Of a DNA stretch of 32,377 nucleotides, positions 1-6,890 are shown piece by piece (the stretch's first letter is position 1; every line of letters begins with the position of its first letter). Origin of the DNA: an uncultured Saprospiraceae bacterium (lineage in GTDB: Bacteria > Bacteroidota > Bacteroidia > Chitinophagales > Saprospiraceae); assembly GCA_937923345.1 (NCBI GenBank), contig CAKZVJ010000012.1, positions 1-32,377 of the forward strand, given 5' to 3'. The notes under the pieces were generated by a model. That model ran no database searches, had not been told where the DNA came from, and was given only the letters and a program-made list of their open reading frames with translations. The translations under genes were made by a program, and so were the position numbers.

Positions 1-21
1 AGCAACAGCTCATTTAATCCC

Positions 22-879
22 TTATCGCTTGCGTTTTCTTCTCTTTTTAGATTTCTTAGACTTGGTAGGCTTCTCTTTTTCAGCACTGCTTTTGTATTTT
101 TTGTCCGCGTAAAAGTTAGAAATATTTACATCTAGACCGAAGGTGATCGAGCTGTTATTGTCTTTTAGTAGAGTGGACTTCTGGTTCCAACTTAGGGCTA
201 TAAAACTGGCGATTTGGTTATTGCCATTGGAGACTTTTAAGTCATATTCGAAATGACCAGCTGGGGAATTTCTTATTAATTCGGCAGCATTTTCTAATTC
301 TAGGTCCGTAAATTCTCCAAAGGCGACCGCATTAAAATAGTGTAGAAAACTATATCTGACACCAAAGTTGACAGTAAAGGTTTTGGACTTCCAAAATACC
401 TGGGTACTGAGATTTGGTTTGTAGAGGTCCGCCCTGAAGCTGCTCGTGAGCGGGATTTGTCCAAATGTGCCTGGCTGAAACGCTTCACCACTATTTGTGT
501 TTAGTTTTCCATAACTGACATTGGCAAAAATATCAAAACCTATAGATGGTATTTGCGGACGGCGCATGTTGATTTCACTATTTTTGAAAAGCGGTGAGAT
601 TTTTTTTGATCTGTAATATCCTAATCCAATAGTGCCAATGTTGAGATTACGTTCGCCATCATTTCGCGAACGAACATATCCAAAATCTCCTTTGAGTCCA
701 ATATTGTTTCTAGGACTATAGGCTACTTGTATGGCGTTGATACTGAGGTTGGCTTTCAGATCATTTTTCTCTTCTAGTACAAGTAGGTTGGCTGTATTGG
801 GGACATATAAGTCACGTCCGCAACTACAAAAACATATGCTTATCAAAAGAAGATATAGGATAGTAGACGTCTGCTTCAT
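22..879 (-). CDS. Putative lipoprotein / outer-membrane-associated protein of unknown function
   Basis: A 285-residue protein that I do not recognise as a named family. It opens with a hydrophobic signal segment (residues 7-17) followed by a cysteine-rich stretch FCSCGRD. Cys20 could be the lipidated residue, although the lipobox is not canonical (Phe at -3). The body alternates short polar and hydrophobic segments rich in Gly, Asn, Tyr and Phe, such as LNIGTIGLGYYRS and FTVNFGVRYSF, which would fit beta strands of a barrel or an outer-membrane-associated sheet; that is inference. The C-terminus is strikingly basic, with about 16 residues dominated by Lys, Arg and Ser. The gene stands alone on the minus strand, with about 470 bases of gene-free DNA upstream. 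Confidence is high that it is a real exported protein and low on role. Confidence 0.75.
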   Translation of the reverse strand: MKQTSTILYLLLISICFCSCGRDLYVPNTANLLVLEEKNDLKANLSINAIQVAYSPRNNIGLKGDFGYVRSRNDGERNLNIGTIGLGYYRSKKISPLFKNSEINMRRPQIPSIGFDIFANVSYGKLNTNSGEAFQPGTFGQIPLTSSFRADLYKPNLSTQVFWKSKTFTVNFGVRYSFLHYFNAVAFGEFTDLELENAAELIRNSPAGHFEYDLKVSNGNNQIASFIALSWNQKSTLLKDNNSSITFGLDVNISNFYADKKYKSSAEKEKPTKSKKSKKRRKRKR

Positions 880-1352
880 AAAGCTAATATAATGAATAAG
901 TAATAGGAATCATGCTCTAATCACCTTTTTAAGAGAAGAATGGCTCAGCAATTTACGAATGATTATACATTCATTGAACTAAATGAATATCTCTGTACTA
1001 TACCCAATAAACTTACATGGCTTTGTTTTGCTAGTGCTCAGCGGTTGAAGTTTATTATTTGAATCCAGCAGGTATCACTTTATTTGCCCAGTATCCAGCT
1101 GGTAATATTTTTGGCTGAGGAGTAGAAGCGGTATGAAGTAGTCAGAGGTCTTTATGAAGCACGGTCTGCCTTGGCTATGTTCAGACAAGGCAGACCGTAT
1201 AGCTGAATAAGGCATATGGCTGCTGAATAGTAGCGGATGGTCCGACCCCGTCGTCTAATGATAAAGCTTACTTCAGGGTATACATATATAGATAGCTAAC
1301 ACCAGCAAACTCATTACTTACCGAGGGGGCAGCCCCAACTCAACATAAACAA
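880..1352. other. Gene-free stretch between the lipoprotein gene and rocD
   Basis: No convincing gene is present. A 40-codon ORF on the plus strand (940-1062, starting MAQQFTNDYTF) is too short and unsupported to call. Two near-copies of a short motif (TCCAGCAGGTA near 1064 and TCCAGCTGGTAA near 1090) lie close together, and read in one frame they give PAGI...PAGN, so this may be debris of a repeat. A perfect 13-bp inverted repeat at 1161-1198 is listed separately. Close to the rocD stop is a short GGGG/CCCC hairpin (about 1325-1336) without a T-run, so it is only a weak terminator candidate for the ald-rocD operon. Confidence 0.6.
1161..1198. repeat. Perfect 13-bp inverted repeat (strong hairpin)
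   Basis: ACGGTCTGCCTTG at 1161-1173 is the exact reverse complement of CAAGGCAGACCGT at 1186-1198, with a 12-base loop between. The arms are GC-rich compared with the surroundings. No T-run follows on either strand, so it is not a standard intrinsic terminator. It lies in gene-free DNA downstream of the minus-strand rocD and upstream of the minus-strand lipoprotein gene. Confidence 0.8.
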
Positions 1353-2630
1353 CTATGCTTCAAAAGCTAAAAATGTCTTTTCTATGATGTCGCAGCAATC
1401 TTGAATTTGCGCTTCAGTCATAACTAAAGGAGGGGCAAATCTAATGATATTGCCATGCGTCGGTTTTGCTAACAAGCCATTTTTTGAAAGAGCCACACAC
1501 AGATCCCAGGCCGTGCTACTGTCTTCTGTATCGTTGATCAAAACAGCGTTGAGCAATCCTTTACCTCTAACAAGGGTTATCAAATCTGTTTTCTCCTTGA
1601 GGGCGTTCATACGAGCTCTAAAAACTTTTCCAAGCGCATCTGCATTCTGAGCTAATTTTTCATCACGAATCACTTCTAGGGCTTCGATAGCTACAGCACA
1701 AGCTAATGGGTTTCCACCGAAGGTAGAGCCATGCTCGCCAGGTCGTATGCAATCCATAATATGATTATCCGCCAAGGCTGCCGATACTGGAAATACGCCA
1801 CCTGATAGTGCCTTACCCAGTATAAGAATATCTGGTTTCACTTGGGGCTTATTTTCACAATGACCACTACAGTTACAATCCCCACAGGTAGCTAATAGTC
1901 TACCAGTACGAGCCACTCCTGTCTGTACTTCATCGGCAATCAATAGCACATTATGTTTTTCGCAAAGCGTTTTACATCTAGTCAGATAGTCATGGTCTGG
2001 TACCATGACGCCTGCCTCGCCCTGAATAGGCTCTACGATGAACCCAGCAATATTTGGATCATTGCTTAAAACCTCTTCTAGAGCATCTACGTCATTATAA
2101 GGTATCAATATATAGCCTGGCATGTAAGGACCAAAACCAGTAGTACTTTGGGGATCTACTGATGCAGAAATGATAGCCATAGTTCTACCATGAAAGTTGT
2201 TGTTCACAAAAACAATCTTGGCTTGATTGATAGGCACACCTTTCTTTTCGTAGGCCCACTTACGACAAATTTTAAGGGCGGTCTCCACTGCTTCGACACC
2301 TGTATTCATCGGGAGAACTTTATCATAGCCAAAGTATTCCGTGATATACTTTTCATACGGCCCTAAGCAATCGTTGTAAAACGCACGCGAGGTAAGTGTT
2401 AACTTTTCTGCTTGGGTTTTTAATGCATTTATAATTCTCGGGTGACAATGACCTTGATTGACTGCGGAATAGGCGGATAGAAAATCGTAGTATTTCTTGC
2501 CTTCTGCATCCCAGACATGGACCCCTTCCCCTTTTGCCAATACGACTGGCAGCGGATGGTAATTGTGAGCACCATATTTATCCTCTAATTCTATAAGTGA
2601 TTTTGAATCCATTGCACTATCTGTAATCAT
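1353..2630 (-). CDS. rocD: Ornithine aminotransferase (ornithine--oxo-acid transaminase)
   Basis: A class-III PLP aminotransferase of 425 residues, close to the family's usual length. It transfers the delta-amino group of ornithine to 2-oxoglutarate, giving glutamate-5-semialdehyde and glutamate in arginine/ornithine breakdown. Visible family signatures are an N-terminal [16 protein letters not shown] (about 51-66), [13 protein letters not shown] (108-120), [10 protein letters not shown] (141-150), the cofactor Asp in [10 protein letters not shown] and the PLP lysine K273 in LGKALSGG. Just before that lysine motif is a cysteine cluster, C249-x2-C252-x-C254-x3-C258, in a loop where many homologues have a short Asp/His/Glu stretch. 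Met1 is used as start; Met7 (2612) is an alternative. The gene lies 24 bases after ald on the same strand, almost certainly as an operon. Confidence 0.93.
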   Translation of the reverse strand: MITDSAMDSKSLIELEDKYGAHNYHPLPVVLAKGEGVHVWDAEGKKYYDFLSAYSAVNQGHCHPRIINALKTQAEKLTLTSRAFYNDCLGPYEKYITEYFGYDKVLPMNTGVEAVETALKICRKWAYEKKGVPINQAKIVFVNNNFHGRTMAIISASVDPQSTTGFGPYMPGYILIPYNDVDALEEVLSNDPNIAGFIVEPIQGEAGVMVPDHDYLTRCKTLCEKHNVLLIADEVQTGVARTGRLLATCGDCNCSGHCENKPQVKPDILILGKALSGGVFPVSAALADNHIMDCIRPGEHGSTFGGNPLACAVAIEALEVIRDEKLAQNADALGKVFRARMNALKEKTDLITLVRGKGLLNAVLINDTEDSSTAWDLCVALSKNGLLAKPTHGNIIRFAPPLVMTEAQIQDCCDIIEKTFLAFEA

Positions 2631-2654
2631 ATTTTTACTTTTTTACCTAGTCCT

Positions 2655-3767
2655 TTACAGGTAATTTTCAACATCGTGATACTTCATATTGAAAGCATCG
2701 GAAACTCCTTTGTATACGATGTCTCCATGTATCACATTTAATCCTAGCTTTAATCCCTCATCTCGCTTACATGCTTCTTTCCATCCCAGGCTAGCTAGTT
2801 TACGCGCATAGGGTAGTGTAGCGTTTGTAAGGCCTATGGTAGAGGTATACGGTACTGCACCAGGCATGTTCGCAACAGAGTAGTGAACAACTTCATCTAT
2901 GATATAGATTGGATCTTTGTGTGTGGTAGGCTTCGTAGTCTCAAAGCATCCACCTTGATCAACAGCTACATCAACTAGCACTGTCCCAGGTCTCATCTCC
3001 TTTAACATATCCTTGGTGATCAGGTTTGGTGCTTTGGCTCCTGGTATCAATACTGCTCCAACTATCAAGTCATGATTCTTGATTAGGCGACGGATATTAT
3101 ATTCATTGGAATACATCGTGTTGACATTGGCAGGCATGATGTCAGCCAAGTGTCTGAGTCTGTTCAGATTAATATCCATGATAGTAACTGAGGCTCCTAA
3201 TCCAGCAGCCATTTTCGCCGCTTGCATGCCCACGACACCGCCACCAAGTACCAAAACTTTTGCTGGTGGTACACCGGGTATTCCTCCTAATAAAATACCT
3301 CGCCCTTTTAGGGGCTTTTCTAGATATTTAGCTCCTTCTTGAATAGACATTCTACCAGCTACTTCAGACATGGGTACCAGCAAAGGTAAAGATCTATCTT
3401 CTAGTTCTACGGTTTCGTATGCAAGACAAACTGCTTTGGATTTTACCATTGCAGTAGTCAGTGGTTTATGTGAAGCAAAATGAAAATATGTAAAAAGAAG
3501 TTGATCCTCTTTAACCAACTTGTATTCTTGTTTTATTGGCTCTTTGACCTTCATGATCATTTCCGCCTTTTTGTAGACTGCTTCAATGGTAGGAAGGATT
3601 TTAGCTCCAGCTTTTTTGTACTCAGCGTCTGAAAAACCACTGCCTATACCTGCTGTTTTCTGGACAAATACTTTATTTCCATCTTTTACCAATTCAAAGG
3701 CACCAGCTGGTGTAAGAGCCACTCTGTTTTCGTTGTTTTTTATTTCCTTTGGAACACCAATTATCAT
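2655..3767 (-). CDS. ald: Alanine dehydrogenase
   Basis: NAD-dependent L-alanine dehydrogenase of 370 residues (the family is about 370), interconverting alanine with pyruvate plus ammonia. The N-terminus MIIGVPKEIKNNENRVALTP is the family signature, with the substrate arginine R15. The catalytic lysine K75 (in KVKEP) and histidine H96 (in YFHFASH) fall at the canonical positions. The Rossmann glycine motif VLVLGGGVVGMQAA follows near residue 172, and the conserved Asp is in LVDVAVDQGGC. It is the first gene of an ald-rocD operon; together they route alanine and ornithine nitrogen into central metabolism. A TAnnTTTG -7 box sits about 20 bases upstream (3787-3794, minus strand). Confidence 0.95.
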   Translation of the reverse strand: MIIGVPKEIKNNENRVALTPAGAFELVKDGNKVFVQKTAGIGSGFSDAEYKKAGAKILPTIEAVYKKAEMIMKVKEPIKQEYKLVKEDQLLFTYFHFASHKPLTTAMVKSKAVCLAYETVELEDRSLPLLVPMSEVAGRMSIQEGAKYLEKPLKGRGILLGGIPGVPPAKVLVLGGGVVGMQAAKMAAGLGASVTIMDINLNRLRHLADIMPANVNTMYSNEYNIRRLIKNHDLIVGAVLIPGAKAPNLITKDMLKEMRPGTVLVDVAVDQGGCFETTKPTTHKDPIYIIDEVVHYSVANMPGAVPYTSTIGLTNATLPYARKLASLGWKEACKRDEGLKLGLNVIHGDIVYKGVSDAFNMKYHDVENYL

Positions 3768-3786
3768 TACGTATGTTGTTAGTTAT

Positions 3787-3794
3787 CAAATGTA
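3787..3794 (-). promoter_or_regulatory. Candidate -7 box for ald-rocD
   Basis: Read on the minus strand the sequence is TACATTTG, an exact match to the Bacteroidota -7 consensus TAnnTTTG. The predicted transcription start would leave a leader of roughly 10-15 bases before the ald ATG at 3767. No clear TTG is seen at the -33 position. Confidence 0.45.
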
Positions 3795-3840
3795 AATTTA
3801 AAGGTCGAAAGTAAGATTTATTTTTAATTCTATACCAACC

Positions 3841-4674
3841 TTAAGAGATAAAAATAGAATATTGACTTGATGCAATTAGTCCCTTATCAATGCCGACATC
3901 AAATAGCTTTTGTACTGCAGCCCTCCCTTTTGCTCCGAGCGCTATGGAAAATGAATTTACATACAATGAGATGTGCTGTTGTATTACTTCTGGCTGCATT
4001 TCCTGAGCGTGCTTGAGTACAAAGGATTGGGATTCATTAGGATGATTCAAAGCATATTGCACCGATTGACTAATTAGATTATTTATTTTTATAATATGAT
4101 CTTTACCTAATGATCTTTTCGCTACGATCCCGCCCAAAGGAATGGGATAATTAAATGTAGATTCCCAATATTCTCCTAAGTCAATCACTTTATATAGCCC
4201 TTTGTCTTGATAGGTGAATCTATTTTCATGAATTATCAAACCCAAATCCACGGTGCCATTGAGTACTGCATTTTCTATTTCATGAAAAAGCATGATTTTT
4301 TTGTTTTTCATGTTGGGATAGGCTAGAGAGAAAAGTAAGTTGGCAGTAGTAAATTTACCTGGTATAGCAATCTTTAAATTTGGATCGAGAGTATCTTTGT
4401 CAATAAGATTTTTACTTATCAGTAATGGGCCGCAGTTGTGCCCCAAAGCACTTCCTGCATCTAGCAGTTGATAATGATCAAGCAGATGAGTGTAGGCGTG
4501 ATAACTGAGTTTAGTTATATCTAGATTAGTATCGAAAGCCAAATCGTTGAGTTCCTTTATATCTGCCATAACCAGCTCGAATTCGTACTCTTGGGTGTCG
4601 ATGCGTTTATTGACTAATGCATCGAACATAAAGGTATCGTTTGGGCAGGTAGAGAAACCGAGACTTACTTTCAT
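3841..4674 (-). CDS. mqnD: 1,4-dihydroxy-6-naphthoate synthase (futalosine menaquinone pathway)
   Basis: MqnD converts cyclic dehypoxanthinyl futalosine to 1,4-dihydroxy-6-naphthoate in the futalosine route to menaquinone. The protein shows the family start MKVSLGFSTCPNDTFMFDAL, then KLSYHAYTHLLDHYQLL, GSALGHNCGPLLIS and YPIPLGGIVAKRSL, all typical of this periplasmic-binding-protein-like fold. The open frame extends upstream to 4716, but I choose the ATG at 4674 (277 aa). The N-terminal family motif begins there, and the extra 14 codons overlap a -7 box on the same strand (4692-4699). It is divergent from the pseudouridine synthase. No other menaquinone gene is in the window, so the pathway is scattered in this genome. 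Confidence 0.9.
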   Translation of the reverse strand: MKVSLGFSTCPNDTFMFDALVNKRIDTQEYEFELVMADIKELNDLAFDTNLDITKLSYHAYTHLLDHYQLLDAGSALGHNCGPLLISKNLIDKDTLDPNLKIAIPGKFTTANLLFSLAYPNMKNKKIMLFHEIENAVLNGTVDLGLIIHENRFTYQDKGLYKVIDLGEYWESTFNYPIPLGGIVAKRSLGKDHIIKINNLISQSVQYALNHPNESQSFVLKHAQEMQPEVIQQHISLYVNSFSIALGAKGRAAVQKLFDVGIDKGLIASSQYSIFIS

Positions 4675-4691
4675 ACTTATTTTTTGCAAAG

Positions 4692-4699
4692 CAAATATA
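4692..4699 (-). promoter_or_regulatory. Candidate -7 box for mqnD
   Basis: Minus-strand TATATTTG matches TAnnTTTG exactly, with a minus-strand TTG 14 bases further upstream (4714-4716). The predicted start of transcription is about 7-10 bases before the ATG at 4674, which supports the shorter mqnD start. Confidence 0.5.
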
Positions 4700-4725
4700 A
4701 ATCTTTTCGTTTCCAAGATTAAACT

Positions 4726-4733
4726 TAATTTTG
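4726..4733 (+). promoter_or_regulatory. Candidate -7 box for the RluA-type pseudouridine synthase
   Basis: Plus-strand TAATTTTG matches TAnnTTTG and lies 20 bases before the ATG at 4754. With the mqnD box it forms a compact divergent promoter in the roughly 80 bases between the two genes. Confidence 0.45.
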
Positions 4734-4753
4734 GGTATCATTGAATCTAGATC

Positions 4754-5449
4754 ATGAAACTAAACCTAAAATACGTACAAGTTCTATACGAAGACAATCA
4801 TTTGATTGCTGTCAATAAGCCAGCAGGATGGCTTGTTCATGGAGATGAAACAAAGGATACTCCATTTACAGAATATGTAAAACAGTGGATCAAAAAGAAG
4901 TACGATAAACCTGGTAATGTATTCTTGGGCGTTATCCATAGGATTGATCGCCCTGTAAGTGGTGCCATTATTTTCGCGAAGACTTCTAAAGGCTTAGCAA
5001 AAATGAATGATGTTTTTAAGAAAAGAGCTATAAAAAAAGTGTACTGGGCGATTACCAATAAGTCGCCTCATGAACTAGAAGGTACCTTAAGACACTTTAT
5101 CAAAAAAGACCCTAAGAAGAATACCTCTAATGTGATCAATAAAATGGGTAAGAATAACAAAACCTACAAAGAGGCAGTCCTAGATTATAAGGTCATAGCT
5201 CGACTTGCAGGACATCATCTTATGGAGATTCGATTGCACACTGGTAGATCGCACCAGATTCGTGCACAACTGGGGCATGTAGGCTGCCCAATAAAAGGAG
5301 ACCTAAAATATGGTTTCACCACACCAAATCCGGATGCTACAATTCATCTCCACAGCCGATATCTTGAATTTGAGCATCCAATAAAAAAAGAGCTCATCAA
5401 GATTACGGCCCCTTTGCCCAAGGATCAAGTTTGGGAATTATTTGACTAA
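4754..5449 (+). CDS. RluA-family RNA pseudouridine synthase
   Basis: A 231-residue RluA-family enzyme that isomerises uridine to pseudouridine in rRNA or tRNA. The N-terminal VLYEDNHLIAVNKPAGWLVH (10-29) is the usual first strand pair. The catalytic aspartate is D65 in the motif HRIDRPVSG, and the C-terminal LHTGRSHQIRAQLGHVGCPI is the family's RNA-binding and active-site motif. It lacks an N-terminal S4 domain, so it is the short, single-domain form; the target uridine cannot be told from sequence. A weak A/T-rich hairpin with a T-run follows the stop. Confidence 0.9.
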   Translation: MKLNLKYVQVLYEDNHLIAVNKPAGWLVHGDETKDTPFTEYVKQWIKKKYDKPGNVFLGVIHRIDRPVSGAIIFAKTSKGLAKMNDVFKKRAIKKVYWAITNKSPHELEGTLRHFIKKDPKKNTSNVINKMGKNNKTYKEAVLDYKVIARLAGHHLMEIRLHTGRSHQIRAQLGHVGCPIKGDLKYGFTTPNPDATIHLHSRYLEFEHPIKKELIKITAPLPKDQVWELFD

Positions 5450-5491
5450 AATTTTGACCACCCAGTTACTTTTTGACAAGTGAGCCGTCTT

Positions 5492-5525
5492 AATAATGAA
5501 TTTTTGAGTTTTTATTATTTTTTCT
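5492..5525 (+). terminator. Weak A/T-only intrinsic terminator candidate
   Basis: AATAATGAA (5492-5500) can pair with TTTATTATT (5511-5519), including one G-T wobble, around a 10-base loop, and is followed by a T-run. It sits 43 bases after the pseudouridine synthase stop. The stem has almost no G-C pairs, so it may be too weak to act. Confidence 0.35.
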
Positions 5526-5617
5526 TTCGCTAAATCCCTAACACGCTTGACCTTATACATGTTTATGTGTATATTACAAGGGCATTACTTTTAACAAATT
5601 ATAATCCATAATCCACC

Positions 5618-5776
5618 ATGACATTGAATAAGTTCGTCCCAGAGTCTCTCAGACCTATTTCAGAAAAGTTATTGAGCCTTATTTGTCAGCTATCGGATTT
5701 CAACACTGACGGACAAGGTCTTAATTCTAAAGTAAAAAGAACTTACACAAATCCGAGTATTAAAGAACTTAATTAA
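5618..5776 (+). CDS. Small protein of 52 residues, unknown function
   Basis: An ATG-started small ORF reads MTLNKFVPESLRPISEKLLS, continues through LICQLSDFNTDGQG and ends NPSIKELN. I do not recognise it. It has no membrane segment or signal peptide; residues 8-26 could form an amphipathic helix. In its favour are a clean intergenic position and a well-formed intrinsic terminator 45 bases after the stop (5821-5849). The transcript could equally be a non-coding RNA of about 200-250 bases. Conserved third-position variation in relatives would settle it. Confidence 0.4.
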   Translation: MTLNKFVPESLRPISEKLLSLICQLSDFNTDGQGLNSKVKRTYTNPSIKELN

Positions 5777-5802
5777 AGATTTCATACTAATCCAATTTTG
5801 AT

Positions 5803-5816
5803 TTCGCATTTGCGAA
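5803..5816. repeat. Short palindromic hairpin before the terminator
   Basis: TTCGCA (5803-5808) and TGCGAA (5811-5816) are perfect reverse complements separated by two bases. It lies just before the terminator stem at 5821 and may be part of the 3' structure of the same transcript. Confidence 0.5.
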
Positions 5817-5820
5817 TCGC

Positions 5821-5849
5821 AGGGGATGTTCTTTGAGCATTCCCTTTTT
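5821..5849 (+). terminator. Intrinsic terminator after the 52-aa ORF
   Basis: AGGGGATG (5821-5828) pairs with CATTCCCT (5838-5845), an 8-bp stem with one G-T wobble and a 9-base loop. It runs straight into a T-run (5845-5849), then C and TTT. This is a well-formed rho-independent terminator for plus-strand transcription. Confidence 0.65.
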
Positions 5850-6153
5850 CTTTGCTCTTCATTATTTTGCAATAAGCAACAGAATTATTCCAAAACCTGA
5901 GTATTTCTGTCCTAAATACCTAAAATTTGTAGATTTTTTGCCGTGTAACACAACAAATATACTGTTTCAAAGGTATCTATTAGTGTGTATCAGGTTGCGG
6001 ACAATACAATTTTATTTTGCTTTTGGCCTTTTTTATATAAGTAATATTTTATTATATTAGCGCCAGCGAAATAAAATAGGTTCCCATCCTAGCATATCAC
6101 GATTACAAAACCTTAAACCGTTTATCGTGGAAAAAATAATAAAAATTCAAGAA

Positions 6154-6291
6154 ATGAGACCATCATTTATCAAAGGAGCATTCTTTGGCTTAGCCGTTTC
6201 TGTTCTTCTTTGGGTTGGAATTATTTACGGAGTAAATTTAATAGTTGATGTTACTCAAGTAGCATCCGAAAATTTAGTTTCTGTCCAGTAG
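6154..6291 (+). CDS. Small single-pass membrane protein, unknown function
   Basis: A 45-residue ORF starting MRPSFIKGAFFGLAVSV with one strong hydrophobic helix (about residues 7-32, including SVLLWVGIIYGVNLIV) flanked by a basic N-terminus, which predicts an N-in single-pass membrane protein. An in-frame GTG at 6127 would add nine residues (MEKIIKIQE), but that codon sits in one arm of a 6-bp inverted repeat (CACGAT at 6098-6103, ATCGTG at 6124-6129). No ribosome-binding site is obvious, as is common in this phylum. The composition is protein-like, but the short length keeps confidence low. Confidence 0.4.
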   Translation: MRPSFIKGAFFGLAVSVLLWVGIIYGVNLIVDVTQVASENLVSVQ

Positions 6292-6890
6292 TAAAACACA
6301 ACAGTAACTCTACAAATAAGCCAAACCAAATGAAAGCTTCCCTACACAGGGGGTAATGCGATATGTGTATACTTCATATAGCATTTCTCTACCTTGTCTA
6401 GATGAGCCATCCTTAATGCCAGTATCTGCTGCATACGTCCACTGTGGACCTTTAATCTTTGTGTTTCGAACATAAGATTAGCGCTAGATATTATTCTAAT
6501 CTGTGTAGTCCATTACGTTACAGCTTTTTTATTGCTATCTTCTTTCAATATACTGTTTGGTGTATTCACACGCACATTGATTGATTCATAATCTAAGTAG
6601 GGATATTCGGTAGTAAGAAAAGAACCCCGGCAGAGCTTGTCCCGATTTTTTTCGAGTGGTGATGTGATAACACTATAGCCAAGTGTGGCAACCCTGGGAA
6701 TTGATGAGGCAAGAACCAATTTAGCGTGATTTTCTTTTATCCCGATGTCTCTGCTATCGGGAGACAAATTGAGTCAAAGAATCACTCCGTTTTTAAAGCA
6801 ATAGTATTAAAAATGGTGTGTTCATTTAGAGATCTTAAGATTTAGAATATTTTATCTCATCGAAATACGATATATCTGAACATCCCCATT
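6292..6890. other. Gene-free region with degraded repeat-like sequence
   Basis: No convincing gene. Several short inverted repeats are visible: GTCCAC/GTGGAC around 6437-6449, AGATTAG (6475-6481) with CTAATCT (6496-6502), and TCCCGAT (6740-6746) with ATCGGGA (6756-6762). The part from about 6625 to 6765 is more GC-rich and, read on the minus strand, encodes IPRVATLGYSVI and RDKLCRGSFLTTE in an 84-codon open frame. Phrases of that kind are, from memory, typical of intergenic repeat DNA misread as protein in this phylum. I take it as the remnant of a dispersed repeat, not a gene. Confidence 0.45.

Noticed and set aside
940-1062. A 40-codon plus-strand ORF
   Set aside because: Too short, no promoter box, no terminator and an ordinary composition for chance frames; mentioned only in the intergenic description.
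5833-6060. A 75-codon plus-strand frame rich in Phe and Ile
   Set aside because: It starts inside the terminator hairpin at 5821-5849, covers AT-rich non-coding DNA and shows no protein-like pattern.
6513-6767. An 84-codon minus-strand frame
   Set aside because: It spans the repeat-like patch and its peptide resembles mistranslated intergenic repeat DNA. No domain, signal or promoter.
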